64,000 nt of DNA, taken from positions 372,001 to 436,000 of the forward strand of contig NZ_QEWP01000002.1 in NCBI RefSeq assembly GCF_003121985.1, in the 5' to 3' direction. Source of the stretch: Marinilabilia rubra. GTDB lineage: Bacteria > Bacteroidota > Bacteroidia > Bacteroidales > Marinilabiliaceae. Position 1 is the stretch's first letter; each line of letters starts with the position of its first letter. The notes below the pieces were generated by a model that did no database searches, was not told the origin of the DNA, and saw only the letters and a program-made list of their open reading frames with translations. Both the position numbers and the translations under genes were made by a program. Of the stretch, positions 62,168-64,000 are shown piece by piece.

Positions 62168-63601
62168 TTAGAAATAAAGATCCCTTTCTCCTTGCTTAAC
62201 TCTTTCAAGACGATCAATCAGTTTCTCTTTAAACTGCTCGTCCTTATACTCTTTCAAATTTTCTTCTATTAACTTATAGCCTTTTTCACGAGTTTCCTTA
62301 GGGGCATAATCTTCCAGATACTCAGCCATGGTTAGCATGGCATTGGGCTGACAGAACCGCTTGATAAACCCTGGTACCGAGAATTCCATGAAGTGCTCAC
62401 CGGTGCGCTTGAGCCGGTAACAGGCAGTGCAGAAAGAAGGCAGATAGGCATGTCCCAACAATTCATCCATCACTTCATTCAAAGTGCGGTTATCTCCAAT
62501 TGAGAACTGTTCCTGATCCAGATCCTGTTCTTTTTTATGGGCAGAGTATCCTTTCATTTCAATATTGGTTCCGCCATCAATTTGTGAAACACCAAATTCC
62601 AGGACCTCATCCCTAATATGAGCCGGTTCGCGAGCAGTAAGAATCAATCCTGTATATGGTACAGCCAATCTCAAAATAGCCACTAACCGGGTAAATTCCT
62701 CATCACTTACATCAAACTCAGGTTTCACATTAAAACCTGATGCCGGCTTAATCCTTGGAAATGAAATGGTGTGCGGTCCCACATTGTAAACCGCTTCAAA
62801 GTGATTTACATGACGAAGCAATCCCATTACTTCAAAACGCCAGTCGTAAAGCCCCAGCAAAGCCCCAATCCCCACATCGTCAATTCCCGCTTCCTGAGCC
62901 CGGTCAAGAGCAGTAATGCGCCAGTGGTAATCGCGCTTTTTACCTCCTAAATGGACTTTCAGGTAAGCGTCCCTGTTATAGGTCTCCTGAAAAACCTGGT
63001 AGGTGCCAATTCCGGCATCCTTAACCACTCGAAAGCCCTCTACATCCAATGGTGCAGCATTAATATTGACCCGCCGTATTTCACCATTGCCGTGTTTAAC
63101 TTTATACACATTGCGAACGGTACCGGCGATAAACTGAGGATTATATTTGGGATGTTCACCAAAAACCAGGATCAGACGTTTATGGCCGGCATCTTCCAGC
63201 ATCTTCACCTCTTCTTCTACCTCAGCAGGAAGAAGAGTCGTTCTCTTTTGGTTTTTATTATCGGTGCGAAAGCCACAATAAGCACAGTTATTGACACACA
63301 AATTGCCAATATACAATGGCGCAAAAAGGACAATCCGTTTTCCGTAAACCCGCTCTTTCAACTCACGGGCCCCATCCTTAATTTCCTGAATCATTTCGGG
63401 ACTGTTGGCATTAATCAAAACAGCGGTCTCTTCCATTGTCAACCTGTTTTTATCCAACGATTTTGCAATCACTTCACGAACCCGCTCAAGAGATGGATTT
63501 TCATTTTGCTTTAATATGTCCCAAATCTCATTGGAGTCAATGAAATTTTCCAAAGGACGGTCTTCAAGTTTATATTTCTGAGGATGATAGATAACTGGCA
63601 T
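62168..63601 (-). CDS. hydG: [FeFe]-hydrogenase maturation radical SAM enzyme HydG
   Basis: A 477-residue tyrosine lyase making CO and CN ligands for the hydrogenase H-cluster. I choose ATG 63601 (MPVIYHPQKYKLEDRPLENF); the frame is open to 63757 but the extra residues fit no family. The radical SAM cluster ligands are Cys-102, Cys-106 and Cys-109 in CVNNCAYC. The C-terminal auxiliary cluster motif CX2CX22C is complete (CTAC ... FCQPN), which separates HydG from ThiH. No hydE, hydF or hydrogenase subunit is in the window, but a TM1266-like protein is at 23685-23942. Confidence 0.93.
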   Translation of the reverse strand: MPVIYHPQKYKLEDRPLENFIDSNEIWDILKQNENPSLERVREVIAKSLDKNRLTMEETAVLINANSPEMIQEIKDGARELKERVYGKRIVLFAPLYIGNLCVNNCAYCGFRTDNKNQKRTTLLPAEVEEEVKMLEDAGHKRLILVFGEHPKYNPQFIAGTVRNVYKVKHGNGEIRRVNINAAPLDVEGFRVVKDAGIGTYQVFQETYNRDAYLKVHLGGKKRDYHWRITALDRAQEAGIDDVGIGALLGLYDWRFEVMGLLRHVNHFEAVYNVGPHTISFPRIKPASGFNVKPEFDVSDEEFTRLVAILRLAVPYTGLILTAREPAHIRDEVLEFGVSQIDGGTNIEMKGYSAHKKEQDLDQEQFSIGDNRTLNEVMDELLGHAYLPSFCTACYRLKRTGEHFMEFSVPGFIKRFCQPNAMLTMAEYLEDYAPKETREKGYKLIEENLKEYKDEQFKEKLIDRLERVKQGERDLYF

Positions 63602-63894
63602 AAGCGTGAACTTTAATCTGATAAAGTTACAACGATTGGCGGGTTTACGGAAAGAATTCAAGGAATATTTCTCTGCAGAAACATTTGGATTCCCAGACAG
63701 GTCCATGAACATACTTAAAAATATGACAACACCTCCATCCATAAAGCAGAGGCTCATCAGGTACGGCGGATTATATACGTAATTGTTGAAGCATCATCAC
63801 CCAGTACATTTGGGGGCACCTAATTTAACCAATCCAGATGGTAAACGTGACATTTTCAAGGGCAAAAACAGCAACATCTTGGCTTTTTTTGAAA
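63602..63894. other. spacer upstream of hydG
   Basis: The frame of hydG stays open to 63757 but shows no family-like sequence. Beyond it I see no gene; GTATATAATCCGCC near 63768-63782 is the only AT/GC alternation of note. Confidence 0.35.
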
Positions 63895-63924
63895 TAAAAA
63901 AAACGGCGGATTCAATCCGCCGTT
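63895..63924 (-). terminator. intrinsic terminator of a minus-strand gene entering from the right
   Basis: AACGGCGGATT and AATCCGCCGTT are exact reverse complements. On the minus strand the stem is followed by eight Ts, so it ends a transcript that comes from beyond the right edge. Confidence 0.8.
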
Positions 63925-63925
63925 C

Positions 63926-63994
63926 CTAAACCACCTCTTCAAAAGTGGCAGATTCATTTATTATCACCTTAGCAATAAATATTCCAGTGTCAAG
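63926..63994 (-). other. short C-terminal coding fragment, T9SS-tail-like
   Basis: Minus-strand codons from 63994 read LDTGIFIAKVIINESATFEE VV and stop at TAG (63928-63926). The pattern resembles the end of type IX secretion sorting domains (GIYIVKV...KKVV). An in-frame TGA at 63997-63995 directly precedes it, so either a frameshift or chance resemblance must be considered. The position just before a strong terminator supports a real gene end. Confidence 0.3.
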
Positions 63995-64000
63995 TCAAGC

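Noticed and set aside
62168-63601. ThiH (thiazole synthesis) instead of HydG
   Set aside because: The C-terminal CX2CX22C motif and length fit HydG; no thi genes are nearby.
1-64000. tRNA, rRNA or known riboswitch genes
   Set aside because: No cloverleaf, rRNA-like or riboswitch core sequence was recognised by eye in the spacers; a covariance-model search would be needed to exclude them.

Overview
The window looks like a chromosomal segment from a member of the Bacteroidota, most likely an anaerobic or facultative Bacteroidales/Marinilabiliales-type bacterium. The evidence is gldF/gldG gliding-type genes, a surE–small membrane protein–lpxB neighbourhood, several matches to the Bacteroidota -7 promoter element TAnnTTTG, A-rich rather than GGAGG-type start regions, and repeats of kinds common in that phylum. 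A HydG-type radical SAM enzyme and a TM1266-like ACT protein suggest [FeFe]-hydrogenase metabolism. No rRNA, tRNA or CRISPR array was recognised. Taxonomy is inference from gene content.

1-18 kb is mostly core genome. A partial acidic protein is followed by a nitrogen cluster (outer-membrane barrel, PII, Amt), then dnaN, gldG, gldF, lpxB, a small membrane protein and surE on the minus strand. pheT follows on the plus strand. A hairpin-rich 700-base gap with two tiny ORFs precedes a secreted bleomycin-hydrolase-like peptidase and a pair of lipoproteins (TPR/CsgG-like and LPP20-like). 18-24 kb holds an acyltransferase, a polysaccharide flippase, the decayed remains of a LacI regulator fused by deletion to the second half of an altronate dehydratase, and an exbB-exbD-tonB energising operon with the TM1266-like protein.

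24-38 kb is accessory: a 1134-residue secreted protein with two bulb-lectin domains set between two sets of three trefoil-like repeats, an orphan histidine kinase, a GH1 beta-glucosidase, a secreted repeat protein with a 22-residue period, and a TetR-controlled export operon (TetR, TolC, HlyD, two ABC-2 permeases, no ATPase).

38-54 kb is the most distinctive region. Four large MacB/FtsX-type permeases lie in tandem with one LolD/MacB-like ATPase and a MacA-like adaptor, divergent from a sigma-54-type response regulator and its histidine kinase. Every permease spacer carries low-complexity DNA built from the same four short modules in a cyclic order. The divergent control region holds a strictly phased 21-bp tandem array of 11-13 copies. 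Inferred arrangement: the two-component pair senses envelope stress or an antimicrobial and controls the exporter.

54-64 kb has a truncated ParE toxin with its antitoxin, dispersed palindromic repeats, a DUF4139/MuiA-like protein, a small lipoprotein with a PanE-like reductase, a TPR-CHAT (caspase-like) protein, an unknown secreted protein, and hydG. Transcription units are separated by strong hairpin terminators, including a perfect 19-bp stem between the convergent CHAT gene and its neighbour.
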